Part shown: one piece after another, positions 23,291-34,944 of the stretch | Layout of the letters: the number at the start of each line of letters is the position of its first letter | Numbering within the stretch: position 1 is the stretch's first letter | From: Blepharisma japonicum | Taxonomy: Eukaryota; Ciliophora; Heterotrichea; Heterotrichida; Blepharismidae | Direction of reading: 5' to 3' | DNA length: 64,000 nt | Assembly (NCBI GenBank): GCA_949751835.1 | Contig: CATKHK010000013.1 | Coordinates: forward strand, 310,001-374,000 | Program-made: the position numbers and the translations under genes | Notes under the pieces: generated by a model | Told to the model about the DNA's origin: nothing | Database searches by the model: none | What the model saw: only the letters and a program-made list of their open reading frames with translations

Positions 23291-24910
23291 ATGCAAGTCG
23301 ATGAAAAGTTGTATTATAGCGATTACACTATAAAAACAGACGTAAGTGCCAGGAAAAATTCAGATATTCTTATTGTGAAATTCAATAATTGAGTAAAAGG
23401 TTGTGATAGACCTAGGAAAGCAATATTAAAAATATTTAATAGCAATCGCGAAGTTTTTCATAAAGAAGCAAAACAATTAAGAGAAATTTCAGAATTCCAT
23501 AAAAACATTGTGAAATATTATCATGAGCATATCGTTGAGGAAATAACGAAAGGAAGGAAAATTGAAAAATTTTGTATATACATGGAATTATGTAAACACG
23601 ATAGTGTTGCTAAGCAAATGCAGACAGTGAATTGGCATATTACAAAAAGACTTAGAATTTCTTGCGATATAGTTGATGTTTTGTCTGTTATCCATTCCCA
23701 TTCCAGGGCTCATCGGGACATAAATCCACATAACATTTTCCTCACGGGTAAAGATAAAGTAAGAATTGGTGATTTTGATTTTGCGAAAGAAGTTCGTTTA
23801 GGAGGTCCACATACAGTTGGTGGGACACGTGATTATATGTCTCCTTTTCTAAAATGTTTGCGTGATTTAAAAATGCAAAACGATGAGTGCATTAATCCAT
23901 ATAAAGAAGATGTATGATCGACTGGAAAAACTCTTTATGAGATAATCACCTATCAAGGCAGGGAATCACTTCTGGGAGAATACACATACAGTTCAGATAC
24001 TGCATTAGAGGAAGAAAAAAAAGTAAAAGCAAAAGCTCGGAGGAATATGCAAAATTGTCAGCTGCAAGATGAAGCAATAGAAATCATATTAAGCATGCTA
24101 ACATTCGATGCAGGCTCTAGGATTTCAATGAAAAAAGCAAATTCCAGATTTAAAAAGCTACCAGTATTAAATGAAGAAATAGAAAACCAATCAGATTCAA
24201 ATTGTCATGTTGAGGAAACTGAGCAAAGAAGACTTGAAGCAAAAATTCCCATCTTAATAGCCGAAAAAAAAGAAAATGAGACGCAAAAATCTCTGAATGA
24301 TGGAAACTTTCAGTTAAACAGCATTTCTTCTTATGTAATCAATTCTGAAAATTCTCAAACTGTTCAATCAGCTGAAAGGCACCAAACCAGTGAAAATAGT
24401 CCTCAAACTACCCAAGGAAGTAAGAGCTGTCAAATTAGTGAAGGCTGTGATAATGATTATAAAGAAGATAAAATAGATATTCTTAAAAGCACAGCTCCAG
24501 AAACAGAAGAAAATAAAACTTCAAGCCAAGAAAATATTGATGAACATTCATCAAATGGAACTGAAGAAAATAAATTTTCCTCTCGGGAAGAGACACTTGA
24601 AAGCCAAGAAAACATTGAGAATGCCAATTCAGGACTAGAAGAAAGCGAAATATTGAGTAATAGAGAGCTCATTTATATTGAGGATACTAGCAATGTGGAA
24701 CTATGTAAATCGTGCAGAAATGAGCTTCCTAGGCTTTGTGAGAAATGCAGCGATTTAGACATGGTTACTTGATTTATTAGAGAAAAAGTTTTTCTAGGAT
24801 GCAATTATTCAGAAATTACCTGCATTTGGTGCGATAATTTATTTCCAAAGAAAATATTTCAATGTGAAATAATGCACTTTGGAAAATTGCCTGATTTTTT
24901 TTTTAAATAA
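23291..24910 (+). CDS. Protein kinase of the DFD family, diverged catalytic loop (copy 4)
   Basis: 539 residues from the ATG at 23291; TGAs are Trp in the N-lobe (FNNWVKG), in EDVWSTGKT and in the tail. HRD and DFD are kept, but the loop reads HRDINPHN, lacking the Lys two residues after the catalytic Asp that contacts ATP phosphates, and GTPDY has become GTRDY. It is therefore of doubtful activity. The linker is longer and more diverged, yet the Cys-rich tail is well kept (C-x2-C-x7-C-x2-C then GCNYSEITC ... C-x3-H), which suggests that the tail, more than catalysis, is under selection. It ends 108 bases from the convergent TPR gene B. Confidence 0.8.
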
Positions 24911-25018
24911 TTACAATATTCCTTATAAATATAAATAATATATAGTCCGCAAATTATTTAATCAGCAAACAATTATTTACTATATTGGAAGCAAAGGGCT
25001 CGTTGATAGCTTGGAAGG

Positions 25019-28000
25019 TTAGATATTTTCAAATGAAGCAATAAACTCGCATAATAAATCACATTCAAGATCTGATAGCTTGAATCCTAAATTATGCATC
25101 TTGTCACTTATTTCAATAACTTTAACTAATGGAAATCCTGTTTTTTGGCATATCTTCATTAATATATCAGGATTGTTCAGTAAAGCATTGCTATAAGCTA
25201 TCTCATGAACTGAGAAAACTGTGCAAAACCCTTTTCTTGCTTGATTACTCTTTATACTTTTGTCTTTAGTAAATCTATAATTAAAAGGGATCATGCTTAA
25301 TTGATTTATAGCCTCATCTGCACCCAAGCCTCTTTGGAAATGGCCAGCTGAAATGCAAAAAATAATTTTTAATGCATCAATGCACCCTAGAATTTGTGGT
25401 TTTTGCAAATAAAATGACTTATCACTGTTAACAGTAAAAAAGTCTTGGCATTTTTCGACAAAGTTTTCAGTAATCCAATACTTTACTTCCACATTTTTAT
25501 CGATTTTCGATATTTTTTCTATGCTATTCAGAGCTAGTCTTTCAGCTGTTCTTTTGATGACATTTTCTCTTTCTGTTGGATTGTTTCCAGTGGCAAGTTT
25601 AAAAAGAACCGCTTTTGTTTCGATCTTAAAATCATTAATCGTATCTAAGGCTAAATTAAACCCAGCACATAAGATTCTGCCAAAGACAGGGATTAATGTG
25701 AAGAAAAGTGAAAATGCTCTCATCTCCACATAGGTATTTTTAAGCGCTATGTTTCCCCCACAAATAACTTCAGACTCAAATAATGCAGTGTGCAGCCTAT
25801 CATACAATGCTGAATAGTATAAATTTAGATCTTCGTTACTTCTTATGGCTGGGTTTATCGTTTTAGCCAAGGGCTCTATCTCATCAACTTCCACATACCT
25901 ACCTTCCATATCATGGATCTTTTCTTTAAAATAGTTTTCTTCTTCAGCCATTCTGCATTCGAGCTCTTTCACATATTTAAGCAGATCACCATCAAATTCC
26001 CTCTTTTTCTTATTGTCATCATTTTCTTCTTCTTTACAATTTGGATCTATAATAGAAAGGACATTTTTAACAACTTGTGTCTTAACTTGTTTGATTATGT
26101 AATATTCCTCATCCATTTGAATTTGTATTTTCACATTATCATTGGCCTTTTTCTTACTATCCTCTAGTTTTTGTCTTAACTGAGCAGCTTTTTGTTGCAG
26201 CTGTCTGACTGTTTTTATTAATTCTGTCCGTTCTTCAGCTATGGTCAGATTTATTACATTTATTTTGCCCTTCGTTAAAATGCTTGTGATTTTTCCTTGA
26301 GCAAAAGCATAAGCAGTATTAAAATCTTCCAAAGAATGCTGCTCATAGCCCAATGCATTATAAGCGCCTCCTCTAGCACAATAATACAAGGTTTTATCAT
26401 AGTTTTGGCCATTTTTTATTGCCAAACTATAACACTCAATGGCATCTTCAAATTTACCATTCTGGAAAAGCACATTTCCTTGATAATAATAAGCATCTGA
26501 GTAATTGGGATCTATTGCAATTGCTTGTTTGTAGCATTTTGTAGCTTTTTGAAATCGTCGTCTCTTATATAAGGCATTTCCTTTATAGGTGTAAGCACTT
26601 ACATCATTAGGATTGATTCGGATGACCTCATTATAGCACTCTAATGCGCCTACATAATCTTTCATTTCTCCTAAAATGATTCCTTTTGCATGGTAAGCAT
26701 CACAATGGTTTGGATAAACCTTGATCGCTTCATTATAACATTCAATGGATTCTTGGCTTCTCCCAAGCTTGTATAGTACATTCCCTTTAATATAGTAAGC
26801 ATTCGCAAAATCAGGATTTTTTTCGATGGCTTCATTAATACAGTCCAAAGACTCTTCGTAGTCCCCCAATGTTGATAAAGCGTTAACTTTATTGTAATAA
26901 GCATCAGCATAATATGGATCAATTTTAATTGCAGAATCATAGCATTTTATTGCATCTTCACACTTGCCTATAAAATCTAGCACTAAACCTTTATTATTAT
27001 ATGACTCCACGTCTCTTGGGTTAAGCTTGATTGCAGCGTTGTAGCTTTCAATTGATTCTTCATATTGACCAAGCTCATAGTGGGTGTTAGCTTTATTGTA
27101 ATAGTGATCTGGATTTGTTGGGTCGATTACAATTGCTGAATTGTAACTTCTTATTGCCTCTTCAAGCTTTCCCTGCTTATTTAAGGTATCCCCCTTATTG
27201 TGATATGCATCAGCGTAATCAGGCGAGATTTTAAGAGCTCGATTATAGCATTTTAGAGCTTCTTTAAAACTTTCTTGTCTGAATAGCACGTTGCCTTTCG
27301 CGTTCCATATTTTTGCATCTTTAGGGCTCAGGTCGAGCGCCTGGTCATAAAAAGCTATGGACTCATCATATTTTCCTAGTCCATAAAGAGAATTTCCTTT
27401 ATTGAAATAAGAGTTCACACACTCTGGGTTGAGTTCTATTGACTTCTCATAGGACTTGACAGCCTCTTCGTAGTTTCCTAATTTATATAGAACATCTCCT
27501 TTGGAATCATAAGCTTCACTGCAGCTTGGGTTCAATTTTATTGCAATTTTTAAACATTTTAAGGCTTCATCGAAATTCTCAATACTAGATAGAGATTTTG
27601 CTTTATAATAATAGGCTTCTGGGTAGCTTGGATTCATACTGATAGCAATTTCGCAATTTTCAATTGCTTGCTCATACTTTCCTAGCTCAGACAAAGAAAC
27701 TGCTCTGTGATAATAAGTATCAGGAGAGCTTGGGCTTGCTCCAAAAGATTGATTATAGCATTTGAGTGCCTTATCAAACTTGTTCAGCTTTTCTAATGCT
27801 AATCCTTTGTAGTAAACTGCTTCAGTTAGCTCTGGATTCATCCTTAGTGCTTCATTAAAAGAATTCAATGCTTCTGAATCTCTTTTAAGCTCTAAAAGAC
27901 ATTTTCCCCGATCAAAAAAACAAGGAGCAGAGTCTGGGTCTAAACTTATAGTCAAGTTATAGCAGTCAAGAGCTTCTTGATAGGCTCCAAGTTTCGATAA

Positions 28001-31000
28001 AAGTTTTCCTTTCTCATAGTGAATACTTGGAGAATCAGGCTCAATTTTACTTGCAATAGTATATGACTCTATCGCTTCTTCAGGGAGGTCCATTCGTTCA
28101 AGAATGTTGCCTTTAAAGTGATGAGCTTTACTGTGGTTATGGTCAAGACCTATGACTGTATTATAGCACTCTAGTGCTTCTTCAAGCCTGTCTAGTTTCC
28201 CTAAAGCTATCCCTTTGTTTTGGTGGGCATCGATACAGTTTGGGTTAATCTCAATGGCTCTGCTGAAGGATCCTATAGCTTCAATTTCTTTATTTAACTC
28301 AGCATATGCATTTCCTTTATGCAAATAGGCTTCTACATAGTTTTCATTATTTTTGATAGCTAAATCATACGATTTTATTGCTCCATCGAGATTTTTCATT
28401 TCAAAAAGAACCTCGGCTTTACCATAATGTGCATTTGCCAGCTTCGGGTTAATTTTTAGGGCCATATCGAAATATTGTACAGATTTTTCGTGTTTGCCTA
28501 GTTTATATAAGGTCATTGCTTTATCGTTCAAAATGCCAGCATCTTTAGGGCTAATCCTCAAAGCTTCATTAAAAGACTCCTTAGCCTTTTCATACTTTTT
28601 CATCTCAAAAAATGACTTCGCCTTATTATAGTGAGCAGGGAGGTAGTCTGGGTTGAGTCTTATAGCCATGTTAAATGGCTCAATGGAATCCTTATACCTA
28701 CTTAATTCATAAAATATTTTTCCTTTGCTATAGTAGGCTTCAAGATAATCTTTATTTAACCTAATTGCATGATTATAGCACTGAATCGCATAGTCTTGCT
28801 TTCCCAATTTAGCCAAAGATTCTGCTTTAAAATAATAGACTTCTGCATTATTGGAATTTAGCTTAAGAGCTTCATTATAGCACTTAATAGCATCAGTGTA
28901 TTTTTCTAGCTTTAAGAGCCCGTTTCCTTTATTATACCAATAATCTGGAGACTCTGGGTTCAAACCAATTGCTCTGTTATAACTTCTTGCAGCTTTTTCT
29001 AGTTTTCCTAATTTAGTTAATGCGTTTGCTTTCCCATAGTGCGCACTTCCATATTCTGGGCTGAACTTAATTGCCTCTTTATAGGAAGCTAGGGCTTCCT
29101 GAAATTTATTGAGTTTAAATAGATTGTTGCCTTTATTGTAATGCGCATCAGCAAATGAAGGGTTTAAATTTATTGCTGTAATTTGGCAATCAAGGGCTTC
29201 TAAAAAGCGATTTTTATTGTACAGAGAAATTCCCTTGTCTTTATAGACATCTGCAAAGTTAGGCTTTATGCGGATAGTGGCGTTATAAGATTCGATGGCT
29301 TCATCATACTTTTTCACTTCGTTTAGCATGATTCCTTTTTCATGATAAGCAAATGGACTTTCAGGATCGAGCCGAATGGCTACATTGAAACTTTCTATTG
29401 ACTCTTCAAGTCTCCCTAATTTTGCTAAGCATTTTCCCTTATAATAATAAGCCCCTGAATGGTTTGGATCCAACCGATTTACCGAATTAAAAGATTGAAG
29501 GGCGTCTTCATAATTGTCACTTTTAAACAAACTCACTCCTCGCAGATAATGCGCTTTAACTGAGTTTGGGTTCAATGCAATAACCTCAGTGAAGCAGGGT
29601 ATTGATTCTTCATATTGCTCCAACTTTACTAAAACGTCGCCTTTATTATAATGAGCATCTTCAAAATTTCATTTAATTTCAATGGCCTTACTAAAGCATT
29701 GTAAGGCATCATCATATTTATTCATTTCATTGAGTATAAGCCCTTTATTATTGTGAGCTTCTGCATAATTCGGGTTGATTTTTATTGCTTCATTGTAGCT
29801 TGAAATTGCCTTATTAAGATCACCCCTTTTTTTGAAAGAATTACCTCTGCTGTTATAAGCTTCACTATAATCAGGTTTTTTACTGATAGCTATATCATAG
29901 CATTCTATAGCTTTTTCAGGCTTTCCTGCTTGATCAAAAGCTTCTCCTTTTAAAAAGTAAACACTTGGATCTTCAGGCTGCTTGTTTATGGCTAAATTAT
30001 AGCTTTCAATTGCCTTTTTGAATTTTCCCAATTGAGCTAAAACAACTCCTTTGCTACTATAAGCTTCTGAGCAGTTTGGCTGAATTGACATTGTAACTGA
30101 ATAACATTCAATTGCTTCGTCAAGGTTTCCTAGCTGTGTTTGTGCCTTTCCTTTGCTTGTATAGGCATCTGCGTAATCAGGGTTAATTCTAATAGCTTCA
30201 TTAAAACAAAGAATTGCCTGCTCTAAGTTATTTAGTTCTTTAAGGCAGTTTCCTTTATTATAAAATGCATCTGCGTGCTCAGGGTTTAGATTAATTGTGA
30301 TATCATATTGAGCAATGGCATCATTATATTTATGCAATTTATAAAGTGCGTTTCCTTTCAGATAATAGGCATCTGTATATTCATTGTTTACGCTGATAGC
30401 GATATTGCAGCACTCAATCACGTCTTCAAATTTGTTTGTTTTATATAAGACATCGCCTTTAAGATAATATGCGTTAGCATTGTTAGGATTTATTAGAATC
30501 GCCATATTATAGCATTCCACAGCTTCTTTGTATTCTTCTAATTTATATAGTGCGTTTCCTTTACTGTTATAGGCTCCTTCATATTCTGGGTTTATGCCGA
30601 TAGTTGCGTTATATGATTTAATAGCTTCTCTATACTCTCCTAATTTGCAGAGAGCATTGCCTTTATTATAGTGAGCATTGGCATAATCAGGCTCAATCTG
30701 GAGGCTTTTATTATATGATTCTACAGCATTCTTGAACCTCAAAAGTTTCGAAAGGACATTTCCTTTATTGTAATATGCCTTTGCAAACATTTGATCAATT
30801 TCAATTGCTTTGTCATAGCATTTTATTGCTTCATCGAGTACTCCTTTTTGGTTAAGAGCCATTCCTTTATGATAATATGCTTGTTCATATCTAGGATCTA
30901 AAGCAATTGCTGATTCAAAACTCTGTATTGCTTCGTCGAATTTTCCTTGATCAAATAGGAGGATTCCCATATTATGGAATGCATCAGTGTATTTAGGGTT

Positions 31001-32758
31001 TTTATTTATTGCAGTCTTATAGCAGCTCAAGGCTTCATCTAGCTTATTTAGCTTCTTTAAAGCAATTCCTTTATTATAGTATGCCAAAACATAGTCATTA
31101 TTAATCTTGATAGCTTTATTGTAAGATTTTATAGATTTTTCTAACTGGCCTAGCTCGAATAAAATTATTCCTTTATAGCAATGAGCTTCAGCGTTGTTTG
31201 GGCTTAATTTTATCGCTTGCTTTAGGCTATATAATCCTTCTTCATATCTATTCAAATCATCCAAAATCTGGCCTTTTTTGACAAGGACTTCAGAATCATT
31301 AGGAAACTGCTCTAAAATCTTGTTAAAACAGTCTAGGGAGTCTTGAAATTTTCCAAGTTGTTTCAGCGCAATCCCTTTATTAAATAAAGCATCTGTATAG
31401 TTCGTTTCTAATTTTATCGCCTGATCGTAATGCTTTACCGCCTCTTCCAGTTGATCCAGATCAGAAAGTGCATTTCCTAAATTATAATGAGTGTTTGCAT
31501 CATCTGGATTTATGCTTATAACTTCTGTATAGCACTTGACTACCTCTCTGTTTTTTCCTAAAATGCTCAGTGCATTCCCTTTTTCAAGATATGCTTGAAT
31601 ATCTCTAGGATCAATTCTGATTATCTCATTGTAGCATTTTATTTCTTCTTCATGCCTTTTTAGTTTTTTTAGTATAAGACTAGCATTATAGTGAGTTTCT
31701 ATGTCGTTTCTATTCAATTTGACCGATTCACTGTAATTCTGTAGGGCAAGATCTTGCTTTCCTACCTCATCATATGCATTTCCTAATTTTTTATAAAGTT
31801 CGGCATTTTTTGGCTCAAGCTGAATTGCAGCATTATAGCATTCAATAGATTCCTGATAATTGCCTAGCTTATACAGTGCATCTCCTTTCCTGTGGTAGAC
31901 TTCCGCGTAGTCCTGATTAAATTCTAAAGCTTTATCATACAGAAGAATAGCATCTTCATTTTCTCCAATGGCTGCTTTTGAATTTCCCATGTTGTAATAG
32001 GCATCAGGGTTGGTTGGATTAATGCTTATAGCATTGTTAAAGCAATCAGTTGACTCTCAGTATTGTCCTAGCTCATAAAGAATAGCTCCTTTTTTGAAGT
32101 TAGCTTGGTAGCAGTTAGGATGCTTGCTGATAATTTCACTATAGCATTCTAATGCATCATCTTTTTTATCAAGAAGTAGCAAGACTGAAGCTTTGCACAT
32201 TAAATCAAAATAATCAAAAAGAATAGACTTTGAACCAGCTTCATAACATTGGTTAGCTTTTTCAATATCGCCTAATCTATGGAAAGAAATGAATTTAACG
32301 AATTGGGCACCTGGGTAATCAGGTTTGTACTTTAAAGCTTTATTGCAGCAGTCAATTGCATTTTTTTCTTTGCCTTTACCTTGACGAAGTAAGCAAATGG
32401 CTTTGTTTACGTAGGCAGCTGCATAATCAGGCCATTTATCAATGATTATATCAAAACACCTTACTGCCTCATCAAAATCTCCAAGTTCGCAGAGAGCTTG
32501 ACCTTTCTGCAAGAAAGAGTCTGGATGTTCACGGTTTTTCACAATTGCATGGTTAAATGCATCGACAGCATCTTCATAATTCCCAAATTCGTATAAAATT
32601 TTGCCTATTAAGCAATGGACCTCGAATAGTGCTGGATTTTCATTAATTGCAGAGCGATAGCTTTCCAAGGCATCGATTAAATTGTTTTCTTCATAGAATT
32701 CGTTGCCTTTTTGCCAATACAGTTTGGCGATATCCTCAATTTCATCCCCTTGAAGCAT
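25019..32758 (-). CDS. Giant TPR-repeat protein B with unknown C-terminal domain
   Basis: 2,579 residues, colinear over its whole length with the TPR protein at 14636 (one residue shorter, in the KYKPDYP region). In-frame TGAs sit at the same two Trp positions. About 63 TPRs, a coiled coil and the same C-terminal domain follow in the same order. Divergence is uneven: the coiled-coil stretch differs much, while the C-terminal domain (around 25500-25870) and a TPR block (around 27960-28260) are almost identical even at DNA level. This looks like recent duplication followed by patchy gene conversion. Function is unknown; a scaffold role is inferred from the repeats. Confidence 0.85.
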
Positions 32759-33573
32759 TTAATTACTATTTTGCCTAATACTTGATTATTCTATAAAAAT
32801 GGCAAAAATGTAAGAGCTAATTATAGGGTGCAACAATTCTGATTGAAAGTTTCTGAAATTAAATTTTGATATGAATTATCAATATTTCGTAGACATTCAA
32901 TTTTTAATTGAGAATGCAAGCTTGATATGCAAATATCTCAAAGCAAAATATTGAGGGTCATTAAATTATAGTAGTATGTAAAATATCTTATATCTCTTAG
33001 AAATCATTATAAGATTATAATAAAAGCGTTTTAATTCTCTATTAAATCAATATGCAGCCATTTGTATAAGTCAGAAAAATGAAAAAGCGCTTTCATTTAA
33101 AAATCTTTTCAAAATATAGAGCAAGGGTAGAATCAAAGAAATGCTGAAGTGTTAAAATAAATCCTTTATTCTTTTTATAGAATTTAATCGAATTAGAAAG
33201 AAATCCAAAAAGCCTTCAAAGTAGATTAATTGGTAGATATACAAAATCGATTTTTCATCGTCTATTTACAGCTTGCCATTGCTATAATTTACTATTATTA
33301 ATTCCAAGTGTTTTAGTAGTCAGAAAAAGGTTTCTGAATTTCATTTATACAATTCAATTAGATTAATTATGTTTATGTCCATTAACAGGCTGCCTACAGC
33401 CACGGTTGCCTTCAACTCCACTCTGGGGTACTCGAGCCATTTTCTGATTGCCAAAGTGTGGCTCACTTGACTTTGCTACAATACAAAAATGCCAGGTTTG
33501 AAATTTTGGCTTCGATCGGATTTCATTTATACAAAATCATTTATTTATTTATAGAAGAATTTACTCCATTATA
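32759..33573. other. Intergenic, 5' flank of TPR gene B
   Basis: No gene is seen. About 32760-33400 is related to the 5' flank of TPR gene A. The right end precedes the stop of the kelch-like gene. Confidence 0.6.
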
Positions 33574-34680
33574 TTAGTATGAAATTTTCTTCAATTCCTT
33601 TGCAATGAGCTCAAATTTATAAAGCGTAGCCTTCTCTGTTTTGGTGGCCTCAGCAAATATCAAGGATTGATCATATAATTTCAAATGAATCAATTTCTCA
33701 TTTGGTAAATTTCCAATTAAACTCCACTTATATTCATCTTCAATTTGACTCTCGAAAATCCTTCCATTATATTCAAAAACGTATGCTCTGGAATTTCCTG
33801 TAGTCAAAGATTTAAGTTTTAAAGGATTTAAATCGATAGTACAAATTTCTGAGCAACTTTGAATTCGCAGATCATATTGATAAATCTTTTTGTGGCCGAA
33901 TCCAGATAGCAGGATGGTATCTCTAAAAGCTATGCAAGAAATATGATAAGAATCCGCTAGGATAGGTGGCAACTGGGTTCATTTTTGCTTGAGCAAATCA
34001 AATTGAGAGCATTCCACTAAGAAGTCTCTTTTTCTATATCCTCCAAATACTATAATTGTATTTTCCAAGTATATTCCTCCTATTCCTAGGCATAGATTTC
34101 AGCTCGGTAATACTTTTTTAATGGCAAAAGTTTTCAGATCGATAATAAATACGTGTGAGGTTCCATAATAAGGAGAACCTTTATTCCCATAACAGAAAAG
34201 CTCATTGTTTGGTAGCCTAATTAAGCATGAATTGCAATCAAGACACTTTAACTCTTCAACTAGCACTTTTTCTTTTTTTCCTCGCTCTAAGTTATATACA
34301 ATAAGATTAATTTCTTTGTCAGAAGAGAAACCATAGCAATATTTAAAATCAAAATCGACCTGCAAGAAAAATTTTTCTGTCTTTTTAGAGAGATTATTGT
34401 AAAACAATGAGTATTTTCTGTAGATATTATTGGTTTCATTGCTAATCTTAACTAAAATATTAAAATCATCACCTTTATCTTTATATACAGCTAGGCTTTT
34501 CAAGTCATTCTGAATTTCTGCTTTTAAGTTAACTCAATTTTCATTTAAGGATCATGGCTTAAGGAGGTAGCAAGTCATTATACCTTCAATCTTAGCATCA
34601 AGTAGAAAAATTTTGTCAATTGCTTCATTAAGCAGGCTAAAATCATAGCTTTTTGGATCGTCTTGGTCTAATTTTTCCAT
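33574..34680 (-). CDS. Kelch-like beta-propeller protein
   Basis: 368 residues from the ATG at 34680; TGAs read as Trp at KPWSLNENWVNL, VLPSWNLC and KQKWTQLPP. The C-terminal two thirds have kelch-type blades, clearest at ENTIIVFGGYRKRD followed by LLKQKWTQLPPI, and FRDTILLSGFGHKKIYQYDL. The last blade (RAYVFEYNGRIFESQIEDEY, then W) resembles the 5506 and 7010 genes, so the three are one family. No B-box is present at the N-terminus. Likely a protein-binding propeller; partner unknown. Confidence 0.65.
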
Positions 34681-34944
34681 TGTATTAAAGAGAAAGATTT
34701 ATTATTTATTGCTTTTGATAGCCTAAAACTTACAGCAAGTTTAATGTATTTGGAGCGCCAATACTATGGCATACCTGGGAGGAAGTATTTTTCGACGCTC
34801 CGATTGCATAATTATTAAATAATAAAATTATATAATGCTGGATTATTTAAAATTAAGGGGTTTGCGATAATAATCTACTCACAAAATTGAGCTATCCATA
34901 AAAGATTTAAACTATTCTAATTAAATAATCATTAAATATGAATT
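34681..34944. other. Spacer with an imperfect inverted repeat
   Basis: Between the kelch-like and asparaginase genes. At 34752-34801 ggagcg pairs with cgctcc and, inside, aatact pairs with agtatt, leaving an 18-base loop and an uneven bulge. It is unusually GC-rich for this region. Function is not evident: it could be a small RNA hairpin, a protein site, or chance. Confidence 0.35.

Noticed and set aside
14636-32758. Many antisense open frames over the TPR genes
   Set aside because: They mirror the repeated TPR codons and have no independent motif.
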